From contig VFZC01000008.1 in NCBI GenBank assembly GCA_016871355.1, positions 1 to 64,000 of the forward strand: DNA of 64,000 nt, written 5' to 3'. Source of the DNA: Actinomycetota bacterium (lineage in GTDB: Bacteria > Actinomycetota > Acidimicrobiia > Acidimicrobiales > Ilumatobacteraceae). The notes beneath the pieces were generated by a model. That model ran no database searches. It was not told the DNA's origin and was given only the letters and a program-made list of their open reading frames with translations. The position numbers and the translations under genes were made by a program. This document shows positions 15,268 through 23,752 of this stretch, in pieces (within the stretch, counting starts at the first letter, position 1; each line of letters opens with the position of its first letter).

Positions 15268-16743
15268 TCAGCGGGTCAGGGCAACATCCATGACCGCTTT
15301 GGCCACCGGACCAGCGAGACGACCACCGGTCCCTTCACTGATCTCGGCGTTGGTTCCCTTGAGCATCACAGCGATGGCGTAGCGCGGGGTGTCGACCGGA
15401 GCGAATCCGATGATCCAGGCGTGTGAGCGTTCGGGTTCACCCGGTCCGTTGAGTTGAGCAGTTCCGGTCTTGGCGGCGGCCTGTACACCGTTGGCGAGCT
15501 GGAAGCAGCACGATGCCGTGCCGTCGCGCACCACTTCGGTCATGAGTTGGGCGAGGATCCTCGACGACTCGGGTGTCATGGTCTGCTTCCACACCGATGG
15601 CCGAGTGCGATCGAGGAGGCGACCGTCGTGATCGCGCGTCGAATCGATCACGTAGGGCTTCATCATCGCGCCACCGTTGGCAACCGACGCCGCCACCAGA
15701 GCCATGTGCAGCGGAACCATCTGAGTGTTCCCCTGACCGAAGCCTCCGATGGCGAGCAGCGGAAGGTTGTCTTCGAAGTAGTCGGCCGTGCCGAACGTGC
15801 TGGCGGCCGATCGAGGGAGGTCGAACGGAAGTGATTCTCCGATACCGAAGCGTTGAGTGGCGGCCACGAGTTTCTGGGGTCCGAGTTCGAGCGCCGTTCG
15901 TGCGAAGGGGGTGTTGCACGAACGGCGGAAGACTTCGATCAGATCGCCGCCGCACACCTTGTCCTTGTAGTTGGTGATCGGGTCGGTGGTCTGGGGTGGT
16001 AGGAACTCGGACTCTTCGGCGAACACACTCTCGAGACCGATGGTGCCCGCGTCGAGGGCAGCGGCGGTGGTGATGACCTTGAACGTGGAGCCGGGCATGT
16101 AGCGCTGTTGATAACTGTTCGCCAGCAGCGGGTCGCCGGGCACGTCGTTCAGATACCGAATGATCGACCCCGCGAGGTCGTCGTCATCAGTGGTGAGGAG
16201 ATTCGGATCGAACGACGGGAAACTCCACAGTGCCTTGACCGCACCGGTGCGGACATCCACGACCACGACCGAACCCTCACGCTCGCCGAGGGCCCGACGA
16301 GCGGCGGCCTGAATCTTCGAATCGATCGTGGTGACGACCGTGCCGGTGGTGTCTCCGCCGTCGAAGAGCGAGGCCAGACCTTTCACTTGTTGTTCGGCGG
16401 TGCGACCGGCCAACACATCGTTGGCGACCCGTTCGATTTGGGTGGCACCGTACGCGAACGTGTAGTAGCCGGTCACGTGCGCGTACAGCTCTCCGTCGGC
16501 GTACACACGCTTCCACGGATGTTCGCTTCCAGGCTCTGATCGAATCGACTCGGCGATCACCTTGCCGTCGATGGTGGTGATCTCGCCTCGGGGATCGTTG
16601 AACGTGCGCACGGTGAGACGTGTGTTGCGAGCGTCGGCATCGAGGTTCGACTTGCGGCCCACCTGGATGACGTTCAACTGGACGAAGAGAATCGCGTAGA
16701 GCGCGAGGAGAGCGACCGCGAGACGACGAATACGTTGATTCAT
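15268..16743 (-). CDS. pbpA: Class B penicillin-binding protein PbpA
   Basis: The 491-residue peptidoglycan transpeptidase has an N-terminal membrane anchor (about 8-27), a dimerization/pedestal region, and a penicillin-binding domain with the motifs S219-T-F-K222, SCN (RRSCNTPFA) and KTG (AAKTGTAQLNG). It would cross-link peptidoglycan made by the adjacent glycosyltransferase RodA. The start overlaps the rodA stop in an ATGA (16740-16743), so translation is coupled. Length and neighbours match mycobacterial PbpA. Confidence 0.95.
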   Translation of the reverse strand: MNQRIRRLAVALLALYAILFVQLNVIQVGRKSNLDADARNTRLTVRTFNDPRGEITTIDGKVIAESIRSEPGSEHPWKRVYADGELYAHVTGYYTFAYGATQIERVANDVLAGRTAEQQVKGLASLFDGGDTTGTVVTTIDSKIQAAARRALGEREGSVVVVDVRTGAVKALWSFPSFDPNLLTTDDDDLAGSIIRYLNDVPGDPLLANSYQQRYMPGSTFKVITTAAALDAGTIGLESVFAEESEFLPPQTTDPITNYKDKVCGGDLIEVFRRSCNTPFARTALELGPQKLVAATQRFGIGESLPFDLPRSAASTFGTADYFEDNLPLLAIGGFGQGNTQMVPLHMALVAASVANGGAMMKPYVIDSTRDHDGRLLDRTRPSVWKQTMTPESSRILAQLMTEVVRDGTASCCFQLANGVQAAAKTGTAQLNGPGEPERSHAWIIGFAPVDTPRYAIAVMLKGTNAEISEGTGGRLAGPVAKAVMDVALTR

Positions 16744-18113
16744 GACGCGGCCTGCTCGTGTCGACGAGCCCGACGGGCTTCCCAGCGTTCGCGGATGGTC
16801 GGGCGGTCGGGGATCTCGCCGAGTCGGCGTGCGGACGCATCACTCGTTCGAATGAGAAGAGCAAGGATCGCGTAGTTGGCCACCAGGCTCGATCCGCCGT
16901 AACTGACGAAGGGAAGAGTGATACCGGTGAGTGGAACCACACGGATCACTCCACCGATGATGATGAATGCTTGAACACCGAGAATCGTGGTGAGGCCGGT
17001 GGCGAGCAGTTTCTCGAACGGGCGTTGGGTTCGCAGTGCGGTACGCAGCCCGGCCCCGATGACGACGACGAAGGCGAGGAGGATCGCGGTCGCGCCGAAC
17101 AGACCGAGTTCTTCGCCGATTGCCGCGAAGATGAAGTCGTTCTTGGCCTCGGGAATACGGGTCGGATCGCCGAGACCCAGGCCCGTGCCCGACGTGCCAC
17201 CGCTGCCGAGAGCGAACATGGCTTGCGCGAGTTGGTAACCCTTGCCGTCGTAGCGACTCCACGGGTCGAGCCAGATGGCGACGCGAGTTTGTACGTGATC
17301 GAAGAGGTGATAGGCCGCGAAACAGGCTCCCGCGAACAACGCGAAACCGAGCGCCAGATAGCCGGCACGTTCAGTGGCGACCCACACCATCACCACGAAG
17401 AGTGTGAAGAAGAGCAGACTCGAACCGAGGTCGCGTTGACCGACCATCACCACCACCGAGAACGCCCAGGCCCCGATCAGAGGAAGAAGATCGCGAGGTT
17501 CGGGAATGGTGAAGCGACCCCACTGACGCGTGCCGCGGGCGATGAGGCTGCCGCGCTCGGAGAGGTAGCCGGCGAAGAAGAGCGCCAAGGCCAACTTGGC
17601 GAACTCACCGGGCTGGAAGTTGATCGGTCCGATGTTCACCCAGATGCGTGCGCCACCAGAGCTGAAGCCGAGGCCGGGCACCATGGGGAGCAGTAACAGC
17701 ACGGCGGCAGCACCGAAGAAGTGCCATTGATAGCGAGCCAGGTCGTTCACGCGTTCGACGAACAACAGCACGACGACGAACGTCGCGATGGCGATGAAGG
17801 TCCAGGTGGTTTGGAGTCCGGCCAGCCGTTCGGACAAGCGTGCGATCATCACGTAACCGAGACCGTTGAGCAGTACGGCGATCGGCAACAAGGTCGAATC
17901 GGCACCGTGCGCGAGTCGGCGCACGGCGATGTGGGCGAAGAGAAGCACGGCCAGGAGAACACCGAGGAACGGAAGGATCCGCGGTGGGATGACCGAGTTC
18001 TTGCCGAGTGTGGCGAGTGTGTAGGCACCAGCGGTGATGACGCCAGCGGCGATCACCAAGCCCAGTTCGATGGATCGCCGTCGATTGGCGATCGAGTAAT
18101 CGGGTGCGGTCAC
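16740..18113 (-). CDS. rodA: SEDS-family peptidoglycan glycosyltransferase RodA/FtsW
   Basis: The 457-residue polytopic protein carries SEDS hallmarks: LGFSSGGARIWVNIGP, QPGEFAKLAL, LLPLIGAW, VVMVGQRDLGSSLL, and the C-terminal RVVPLTGITLPFVSYGGSS. SEDS proteins polymerize lipid II into glycan strands together with a class B PBP, here pbpA, whose ATG overlaps this stop. Start GTG 18113 overlaps the pstP stop (GTGA); residues upstream of it are antisense-like and belong to the pstP frame. It is called RodA rather than FtsW from the locus. Confidence 0.94.
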   Translation of the reverse strand: MTAPDYSIANRRRSIELGLVIAAGVITAGAYTLATLGKNSVIPPRILPFLGVLLAVLLFAHIAVRRLAHGADSTLLPIAVLLNGLGYVMIARLSERLAGLQTTWTFIAIATFVVVLLFVERVNDLARYQWHFFGAAAVLLLLPMVPGLGFSSGGARIWVNIGPINFQPGEFAKLALALFFAGYLSERGSLIARGTRQWGRFTIPEPRDLLPLIGAWAFSVVVMVGQRDLGSSLLFFTLFVVMVWVATERAGYLALGFALFAGACFAAYHLFDHVQTRVAIWLDPWSRYDGKGYQLAQAMFALGSGGTSGTGLGLGDPTRIPEAKNDFIFAAIGEELGLFGATAILLAFVVVIGAGLRTALRTQRPFEKLLATGLTTILGVQAFIIIGGVIRVVPLTGITLPFVSYGGSSLVANYAILALLIRTSDASARRLGEIPDRPTIRERWEARRARRHEQAAS

Positions 18114-19015
18114 TTCGACGTGATGGCGCTGACGGCAACCGCCACCGTGATGGCGGCCGCGGCCAGCCACATCGCCCACGCAGCCACGTTGAACCACACC
18201 GAGGTTCGGCTGCGCGCGGGAGGATCCATGATGGTCGCGGCGATCGGCGGAATCTCCGTGACAACCGGAGTGCTGTCGGTCGATGCAGCGAGAGCGAAGT
18301 CGACCACGAGAACGGTCACGTTGTCGCGTCCTCCGTTGGCGTTGGCCAAGGCAACCAAACGATCGGCGAGATCTTGTGGACCGATGGACGATCGCACCTG
18401 TGTTTCGATTTCGTTGTCGTCGGCTTCGTCGACGAGACCATCACTGCAGATGATGAAGCGGTCGCCGTCTTCGATGTCGACCTCGAAGGTGTCGACGTCG
18501 ACGTACGTGTCGATGCCCATGGCTCGCAGCACGATGTTGCGCTGGTGATGAACTCTCGCTTCGGCGCGTGTGATCGCCCCGCGGTCGACCAGTGATTGCA
18601 CGTGGGAATGATCTTTGGTGATCTGTCGCAGTTCACCGTGACGCCAGAGATAGGTGCGGGAGTCTCCGACGTTGGCCACGACGGCTTTGTGATCGAAGGG
18701 ATTCGACACCGCCAGGCCGGTGATGGTCGTACCCATTCCGGCCTTGCTGGAGTCGAGGATCGACTCGGAGTGAATGGCGGTGTTGGCGTGACGAACAGCG
18801 GCGGCGACGTCATCGGACGCGAGAACGATGTTGCCGGCTTCGCTCAGAACGTCGCGCAGAGTGGTGACGGCGATGTCACTGGCAACTTCACCAGCGCTGT
18901 GCCCGCCCATGCCATCGGCGACGAAGTACAGACCATTGGCACAGAGGAACGAGTCTTCGTTCGCCTCGCGAACCCGACCGACGTGGGTGGCGACACCGGC
19001 GACGACGCGGATCAT
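18110..19015 (-). CDS. pstP: PP2C-family protein phosphatase PstP
   Basis: The 301-residue protein has a PP2C catalytic domain (about 1-235) with the metal-binding aspartates in EANEDSF, FVADGMGGHSAGE, ICSDGLVDEADD and GGRDNVTVLVVDF, then a linker and a C-terminal transmembrane helix (about 275-297). It should dephosphorylate PknB and its substrates at the inner membrane face. Both ends overlap neighbours by 4 bases: its ATG overlaps the fhaB stop, and its stop overlaps the rodA start. The extracellular domain found in mycobacterial PstP is essentially missing here. Confidence 0.94.
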   Translation of the reverse strand: MIRVVAGVATHVGRVREANEDSFLCANGLYFVADGMGGHSAGEVASDIAVTTLRDVLSEAGNIVLASDDVAAAVRHANTAIHSESILDSSKAGMGTTITGLAVSNPFDHKAVVANVGDSRTYLWRHGELRQITKDHSHVQSLVDRGAITRAEARVHHQRNIVLRAMGIDTYVDVDTFEVDIEDGDRFIICSDGLVDEADDNEIETQVRSSIGPQDLADRLVALANANGGRDNVTVLVVDFALAASTDSTPVVTEIPPIAATIMDPPARSRTSVWFNVAAWAMWLAAAAITVAVAVSAITSK

Positions 19016-19485
19016 CGCTCGGCCTCGACGATGAGCGATCCCATCTGAACGCGGTCGCCGGGCCGTAGCGCGACGACATCGGAGATGCGGTTGCCGTTCA
19101 CGAGGGTTCCGTTGGTGGAGCCGAGATCTTCGACGACGGCGGCACCGTTGGCGATCCAGATACGGGCGTGAACGTTGCTGAGAAACGAATCGTCGGCCAC
19201 CGACAGATCGGTGTTCTCGGAACGACCGATGACGAGCGGGTCCGATCCGATTTCGATCTGTTGGCCCTTGTGTCGCTTGGGGGCGACGACGCGAAGTTCG
19301 GTGACGCGTTGGCGGCGCGGAACCTTGGTGGTGCCGTCAGCCGGCATCAAGGGGACGGGGCCGGTGGAACGCGACACCGCCGGAACACGAACCTCGGTCC
19401 AGACCGCCCACACCACCCGGGCGAAGAAGAGGTACAGCGCGGCCAGAAGGACGAACCGCAGAAGTCCGAGAAGTTGATCGGTCAT
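19012..19485 (-). CDS. fhaB: FHA-domain protein FhaB/FipA
   Basis: The 157-residue protein has an N-terminal transmembrane helix (about 7-28) and a C-terminal FHA domain (about 65-155) with IGSDPLVIGRSENTDL, SNVHARIW and LGSTNGTLVNG, the residues that bind phosphothreonine. In mycobacteria FhaB links PknB signalling to the division apparatus. ATG 19485 overlaps the fhaA stop (ATGA) and its stop overlaps the pstP start. Confidence 0.93.
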   Translation of the reverse strand: MTDQLLGLLRFVLLAALYLFFARVVWAVWTEVRVPAVSRSTGPVPLMPADGTTKVPRRQRVTELRVVAPKRHKGQQIEIGSDPLVIGRSENTDLSVADDSFLSNVHARIWIANGAAVVEDLGSTNGTLVNGNRISDVVALRPGDRVQMGSLIVEAER

Positions 19486-20114
19486 CGTGCTGCGGCTTCG
19501 AACCGGATGGAGTGGCTTCCCAGGTTGATGATGTCGCCGTCGCGGAGTCCGCGCTCGGCGCTGATGGTGACTCCGTTGACCTTGGTGCCGTTGGTCGACC
19601 CGAGGTCGGAAATCGCGTAAACGCCGTTGACGACGTTGACCTCGGCGTGTCGGCGGCTGACGTTGGCGTCGTCGAGAACGATCGTGCAGTCGGGTGACCG
19701 ACCGATCACCACGGACGACTCTCCGAGTGGGTACGACTGGCCGCCCGAGACGACGAGGGCGCTGGCCGTGATCGGGCTCTCGGCGCGACGAACCTTCGAG
19801 TCGATCTCGACGCGGCCCGACTTCACCTTGTCGTCGGCCACCAGCGAGACCGTGATGGGTCCTTTCAGGTGGTAGCCCTCGGCGCGGGCGTACTCCTTGG
19901 CTGCTTCGTTCAGTTCGATCTCGAGAGCGGCCTGGAATTCTTCGAGTTGGTCGAGGTCGCGTGGGTGCAGGCGGAACACGAAGTCGTTGGGGGCGACGCG
20001 TCGGCTCTTCGAGTCGACCGATCGCTTGTCGTCGATCTCTCGGACGAGGTGGCGGCCGAGGTCGATGGGCCGCACGTTCGTGCGGTTCCCTCGATTGAAG
20101 ATTCCTGCGGCCAT
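19482..20114 (-). CDS. fhaA: FhaA: DUF3662 domain plus FHA domain
   Basis: The 210-residue protein has an N-terminal DUF3662 domain (about 1-115) and a C-terminal FHA domain (about 120-207) with YPLGESSVVIGRSPDC, VSRRHAEV and LGSTNGTKVNG. In mycobacteria FhaA binds the phosphorylated pseudokinase domain of MviN and controls lipid II export. The long disordered linker of mycobacterial FhaA (about 527 residues) is absent. ATG 20114 has a strong ribosome binding site (AAGGAGGTGG) and opens a six-gene operon. Confidence 0.94.
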   Translation of the reverse strand: MAAGIFNRGNRTNVRPIDLGRHLVREIDDKRSVDSKSRRVAPNDFVFRLHPRDLDQLEEFQAALEIELNEAAKEYARAEGYHLKGPITVSLVADDKVKSGRVEIDSKVRRAESPITASALVVSGGQSYPLGESSVVIGRSPDCTIVLDDANVSRRHAEVNVVNGVYAISDLGSTNGTKVNGVTISAERGLRDGDIINLGSHSIRFEAAAR

Positions 20115-20150
20115 CGTCCACCTCCTTCGCCGTGATGACAGGCGGGGAAA

Positions 20151-20156
20151 ATCGTA
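20151..20156 (-). promoter_or_regulatory. Putative -10 for the fhaA-pknB operon
   Basis: TACGAT on the minus strand, 36 nt before ATG 20114, leaving a leader of about 30 nt with the ribosome binding site. No clear -35. Confidence 0.4.
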
Positions 20157-20211
20157 CCGGTGCAGGGTCGACGCTCTGTGTCGCCCGGGTGGCCACCCCC
20201 TCTCGGGGCGG

Positions 20212-20217
20212 TAGCGT
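20212..20217 (+). promoter_or_regulatory. Putative -10 for tRNA-Leu
   Basis: TAGCGT, 16 nt before the tRNA 5' end. Confidence 0.4.
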
Positions 20218-20233
20218 TCACGACCTGTTACTC

Positions 20234-20319
20234 GGGCGAGTGGCGGAATGGCAGACGCGCTGGCTTCAGGTGCCAGTGTTCGCAAGGACGTGGGGGTTCA
20301 AGTCCCCCCTCGCCCACCA
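20234..20319 (+). tRNA. tRNA-Leu (anticodon CAG)
   Basis: The acceptor stem GGGCGAG/CTCGCCC, discriminator A 20316 and encoded CCA (20317-20319) bound a class II tRNA. The anticodon stem CTGGC/GCCAG holds loop TTCAGGT with CAG; the long variable arm GTTC-GCAA-GGAC identifies leucine type; the T arm is GGGGGTTCAAGTCCCCC. It is divergent from fhaA, the place occupied by leuT in M. tuberculosis. Confidence 0.97.
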
Positions 20320-20460
20320 CCACTGTTCTTTTGGTGATGGTTTTTCACCGTATGGGTGAAGTTTCCGCACCAGAATCACGGGTCACGCGAAGAAGCGTCC
20401 CCGGCACCGGTTTTCTGGTGCGAGATCTTTACCCCTGTGGTGGAAAATTCTCACCAGATC
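20320..20460. repeat. Cluster of nested GGTG/CACC inverted repeats
   Basis: Between tRNA-Leu and the sulfatase stop are CGCACCAGAA (20366-20375) and its exact complement TTCTGGTGCG (20413-20422), TTCACC/GGTGAA around 20345-20360, and a near-palindrome TGGTGGAAAATTCTCACCA at 20438-20456. The segment is visibly richer in A and T than its surroundings. Function unknown; the first hairpins could terminate tRNA transcription. Confidence 0.5.
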
Positions 20461-20471
20461 AACGGGGTGGG

Positions 20472-21998
20472 TCAGAGACCGAGGCGTTGGAACTGATCGT
20501 CCGGTGCGTCGACGTCGCGGAGAACCGATCGGAGGACACCCTCCAGCTGATCGGCCAGACCGGTGCCCGACAGATCTCGATCTTCGTGAGGATCGCCGAC
20601 CACGTCGAACAACAGGTCTCGTGTCGTTCCGGTGTTGGTCATCGCCCAGAAGGGCACGACATCTCCTGACCCGAAGGGCTGACGAATCACCGGCACCGAC
20701 GAGCCAGGCATGTAGTCGAGTGTGGCGCGATGGTCGGGCTTGGGAAGTCGAACGTTCGGCATCGCATGGATAGGCATGGTCGACCACCGGTTCGACCACA
20801 TCGACAACGGCCGATTGTCGTTGCGAGGGGCCCGCACGTATTTGAACTGATCGTGGACGATCTGCACTGCGCGTCCCCACACACCGGTCAGTACGTAGTC
20901 ACGAACCGATGAGGTGTCCCCGCTGACGAGAGGAGCGAGCGAATGACCGTGGGTTCGGTGATCGACCGACACCCCGAAGATGTCGCAGAGCGTGGCGAAC
21001 ACATCGACCGTCGTGGTGAGAGCCGAGTTGGTATGGGCGGCCACACCAGGCCAGGCCACCATCAAGGGAATGTGACCGAGAGGTTCGTACACCGGAACAC
21101 CCGGTTTCCCGAACACGTCTTTTTCACCGAGATAGTGGCCGTGGTCGGTACAGACGATCACCGCGGTGTCATCCCAGAGACCTCGACGATCGATGGCGTC
21201 GAGTAGTCGGCCGAACTGGTGGTCGATGAACGACAACTTGGCGCCGTAGTTGGCGCGAATGTGCTGGGCCGTTCGCGCGTCGAGCTTCCCCGAGGCCACG
21301 GCATCGGCCAAATAGGGAGGCCAGATCACCTTCGGGCCTTCCCACTCGGGGTCGTACATCGACATCCACGGCTCTGGAACATCGAATGGTTCGTGCGGAT
21401 CGAACTCGTCGACGAACAACATGAACCGTCGATCGGACGGTGCTTCGTGTTCGATCCACCGGGCGGCGTGCGACATCGTGCGTGCCCCGGGGAAGTCGTC
21501 CTCGGTCTTGAACCAGGTGCGCGTCGTGTCGTAGTGGCGAGCCACCCATGATTCGTCAGCCGGAACTGCCGGCGCCCCGACCCATGACGGATCGGGTGCG
21601 GTGCGCCACGGATCGTCTTCGTGTCCGCGCACGTACTCCCATGCGGTGAAGTCGGTGTGGTAGTTCTCGCCACCGGTCTCGAAGAGGTGCGGATGATCCG
21701 ACACCAACATCGTGGTGACACCCGTCTGTTGGAGATGGCGCGTGATCGGGTCTTCCCACAACTCGATCGAGCCCCACGGACGCCAGAGGAAATCCCACGA
21801 CCCGCAGAGAATGTCGTGACGGGCCGGCATGCACGGCAACGATCCGGTGTAGTGGCGGTCGAACTTCACGGCTCGCTTTGCGAATCGATCGAGGTTCGGA
21901 GTGTCGAATTCGGTGCCGCCGTACGCACCGATCATGTGGCGGTTCAGGCTGTCGAGGAGAACGACGACGACGTTCTTCGGCGTTGCGATGTCCCCCAC
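20472..21998 (-). CDS. Type I sulfatase
   Basis: The 508-residue alkaline-phosphatase-superfamily enzyme has the metal site VVVVLLDSLNRHMIGAYGG, the formylglycine signature C56-M-P-A-R60 (SLPCMPARHDIL), and DHGHYLGEKDVFGKPG with late metal ligands. The Cys must be oxidized to formylglycine by a maturation enzyme that is not in this window. No signal peptide is visible, so it likely acts in the cytoplasm. The start is put at GTG 21998 because TAGGGT lies 7 nt upstream; a GTG 9 bases earlier would fall inside that hexamer. The sulfate ester substrate is unknown. Confidence 0.88.
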   Translation of the reverse strand: MGDIATPKNVVVVLLDSLNRHMIGAYGGTEFDTPNLDRFAKRAVKFDRHYTGSLPCMPARHDILCGSWDFLWRPWGSIELWEDPITRHLQQTGVTTMLVSDHPHLFETGGENYHTDFTAWEYVRGHEDDPWRTAPDPSWVGAPAVPADESWVARHYDTTRTWFKTEDDFPGARTMSHAARWIEHEAPSDRRFMLFVDEFDPHEPFDVPEPWMSMYDPEWEGPKVIWPPYLADAVASGKLDARTAQHIRANYGAKLSFIDHQFGRLLDAIDRRGLWDDTAVIVCTDHGHYLGEKDVFGKPGVPVYEPLGHIPLMVAWPGVAAHTNSALTTTVDVFATLCDIFGVSVDHRTHGHSLAPLVSGDTSSVRDYVLTGVWGRAVQIVHDQFKYVRAPRNDNRPLSMWSNRWSTMPIHAMPNVRLPKPDHRATLDYMPGSSVPVIRQPFGSGDVVPFWAMTNTGTTRDLLFDVVGDPHEDRDLSGTGLADQLEGVLRSVLRDVDAPDDQFQRLGL

Positions 21999-22005
21999 GC
22001 CGAGC

Positions 22006-22011
22006 ACCCTA
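22006..22011 (-). promoter_or_regulatory. -10 element of leaderless promoter (sulfatase)
   Basis: TAGGGT on the minus strand, 7 nt before GTG 21998. Confidence 0.55.
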
Positions 22012-22046
22012 GGTGATGACGAGGCGAGCCTCGATCGGACACGGTT

Positions 22047-22076
22047 CGATCAGAAGCGATCAGAAGCGATCAGAAG
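22047..22076. repeat. Three exact tandem copies of a 10-bp unit
   Basis: CGATCAGAAG occurs three times in a row at 22047-22056, 22057-22066 and 22067-22076. The last copy overlaps the stop codon and final Phe codon of the adjacent SDR gene. Confidence 0.95.
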
Positions 22077-22855
22077 ATGGTGTAACCGCCGTCGACGGTC
22101 ACTTCCTGACCGGTGTGATACGTCAGGGCCGGGTCGGCGAGGAATGCACCGACTTCGCGGAACTCGGCGGCATCGGCCCAGCGGCGAACCGGAGTACGGC
22201 GAACGGTCACATCGCGGAACTTGTCGTTGGCGTAGGCGGGTCCGGCCATCTCGGTGATCGTCCAACCGGGAATGAGTGAGTTCACCCGAATGCTGTGGCG
22301 GGCCAGACCGACGGCGAGTGCACGCATGAGTCCGTTCAGCGCCGTCTTCGACGTTCCGTACGCCTCGTTGCCCGCCGCGCCATGAATCGCCGACGTCGAC
22401 GACACCAGAACGAGTGACCCACCGGATCCTTGTCGCACGAGATGTCGAGCCGCTTCGCGGACGGTGACAAACACTCCGTCGAGATTGGTGGCCATGACTT
22501 CGCGCCATTGATCGAGTGTCAAGTCGAGGAACGGAACACCGTGGCCGGACCGTCCTGCATTGGCGAAGCAGCCATCGAGGCGACCGAAGTCGGCCACGGT
22601 GCGGTTCATCGATTCGATCACTTGCTGCTCGTCGGAGACATCGCATTCATATCCACGAGCGGCGACACCGTGATCCTTGAGAATGTCGACTGCTTCGGCA
22701 TTGCGATCGGCCCGCCGACCCCACACCGCAACCGACCCGCCCACCGCGGCGATTCCTTCGGCCATCCCGAGACCGATGCCTGAGTTGCCGCCGGTCACCA
22801 CGAACACCTTGCCGGTCAGATCGGTGCGTCCGCGCGGATTGGAATGACTGGTCAT
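22070..22855 (-). CDS. Short-chain dehydrogenase/reductase
   Basis: The 261-residue classical SDR has the cofactor motif TGGNSGIGLG near the N-terminus, CFANAGRSG (NAG equivalent), the catalytic Ser in LVSSTSAIHG and Y-x3-K in EAYGTSKTAL, and a PGWTITEM segment after the active site. It should oxidize or reduce an alcohol/ketone with NAD(P). The substrate is unknown. ATG 22855 is preferred; an in-frame ATG six codons upstream is possible. It is divergent from another SDR 96 bases away. Confidence 0.88.
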   Translation of the reverse strand: MTSHSNPRGRTDLTGKVFVVTGGNSGIGLGMAEGIAAVGGSVAVWGRRADRNAEAVDILKDHGVAARGYECDVSDEQQVIESMNRTVADFGRLDGCFANAGRSGHGVPFLDLTLDQWREVMATNLDGVFVTVREAARHLVRQGSGGSLVLVSSTSAIHGAAGNEAYGTSKTALNGLMRALAVGLARHSIRVNSLIPGWTITEMAGPAYANDKFRDVTVRRTPVRRWADAAEFREVGAFLADPALTYHTGQEVTVDGGYTIF

Positions 22856-22918
22856 GTTGTCACCGTAGAACATCTACTTGGTCGTGTTCCGAGCCGGATC
22901 ACTAGCCTCACATCGTCA

Positions 22919-22938
22919 GTCGAGCATCGTCGCTCGAC
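22919..22938 (+). promoter_or_regulatory. Inverted repeat before SDR ribosome binding site
   Basis: GTCGAGC (22919-22925) and GCTCGAC (22932-22938) are exact complements around 6 nt, 2 nt before GGGAGGAA. It could be an operator or a leader hairpin. Confidence 0.4.
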
Positions 22939-22951
22939 GCGGGAGGAACAC

Positions 22952-23752
22952 ATGAAGATCGCCGATTTGTTCTCGGTTCAGGGCAAGGTCGTCCTGGTGA
23001 CCGGAGGCTCTCGTGGTATCGGCGAGATGATCGCCGGCGGATTCCTCGCCAACGGAGCCAAGGTGTACATCTCGTCGCGCAAAGCCGATGTGTGCAACGA
23101 AACCGCCAAGCGCCTGTCCGACACCTTCGGAGGCGGGTGCATTTCTCTCCCGGCCAACCTCGCCGACATGGCGGGTATCGACGGTTTGGTCAAGGCGCTG
23201 ACCGAGCGCGAGAACCATCTCGACATCCTCATCAACAACGCGGGTGTCTCGTGGGGAGCGCCACTCGACGAATTCCCCGAGGTCGGCTGGGACAAGGTGT
23301 TCGACACCAATGTGAAGGGCGTCTTCTTCCTCACCCAGAAGTTGCTGCCGTTGCTCGAGGCCCGCGCCACCAACGACGACCCGTCTCGTGTGGTGAACAT
23401 CGGATCGATCGATGGCATTCGTACGCCCATCTTCGACACTCATTCGTATGGTCCGTCGAAGGCCGCCCTTCATTCGTTGACCCGTCAGATGGGCTCGAAG
23501 TTGGTGAAGCGCAACATCATCATGAATGCCATCGCCCCGGGTCCGTTCCCCACGTGGATGCTCAGCACCGGAGTGGGTACGGGCGGCGACGTCGACAACA
23601 CCGACTGGAGCGTGGTGGCTCGCGGCAATCCACGCAAGCGAGTCGGCACTCCCGAAGACATCGCGGGTCTGGCCATCTTTCTGTGCTCGCGCGCGGGTGC
23701 CTACACCGTGGGCGAAGTGATCGCCTGTGACGGCGGCCAGGTCAACAGTTGA
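22952..23752 (+). CDS. Short-chain dehydrogenase/reductase
   Basis: The 266-residue SDR has TGGSRGIGEMIAGGF, NNAGVSWGAPLDEF, the Ser in NIGSIDGI, the catalytic Y-G-P-S-K, and PGPFPTWML. It resembles 3-oxoacyl-ACP/CoA reductase-like and gluconate-dehydrogenase-like SDRs; the substrate is not clear. ATG 22952 follows GGGAGGAA at a good distance. The stop directly abuts the stop of the convergent aldo/keto reductase gene with no spacer. Confidence 0.9.
   Translation: MKIADLFSVQGKVVLVTGGSRGIGEMIAGGFLANGAKVYISSRKADVCNETAKRLSDTFGGGCISLPANLADMAGIDGLVKALTERENHLDILINNAGVSWGAPLDEFPEVGWDKVFDTNVKGVFFLTQKLLPLLEARATNDDPSRVVNIGSIDGIRTPIFDTHSYGPSKAALHSLTRQMGSKLVKRNIIMNAIAPGPFPTWMLSTGVGTGGDVDNTDWSVVARGNPRKRVGTPEDIAGLAIFLCSRAGAYTVGEVIACDGGQVNS

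Noticed and set aside
16758-17696. Plus-strand open frame opposite rodA
   Set aside because: Charged, repeat-like translation without any motif; rodA on the other strand carries full SEDS signatures.
22047-22076. Insertion-sequence target duplication
   Set aside because: Units are directly adjacent with no element or terminal inverted repeats between them.
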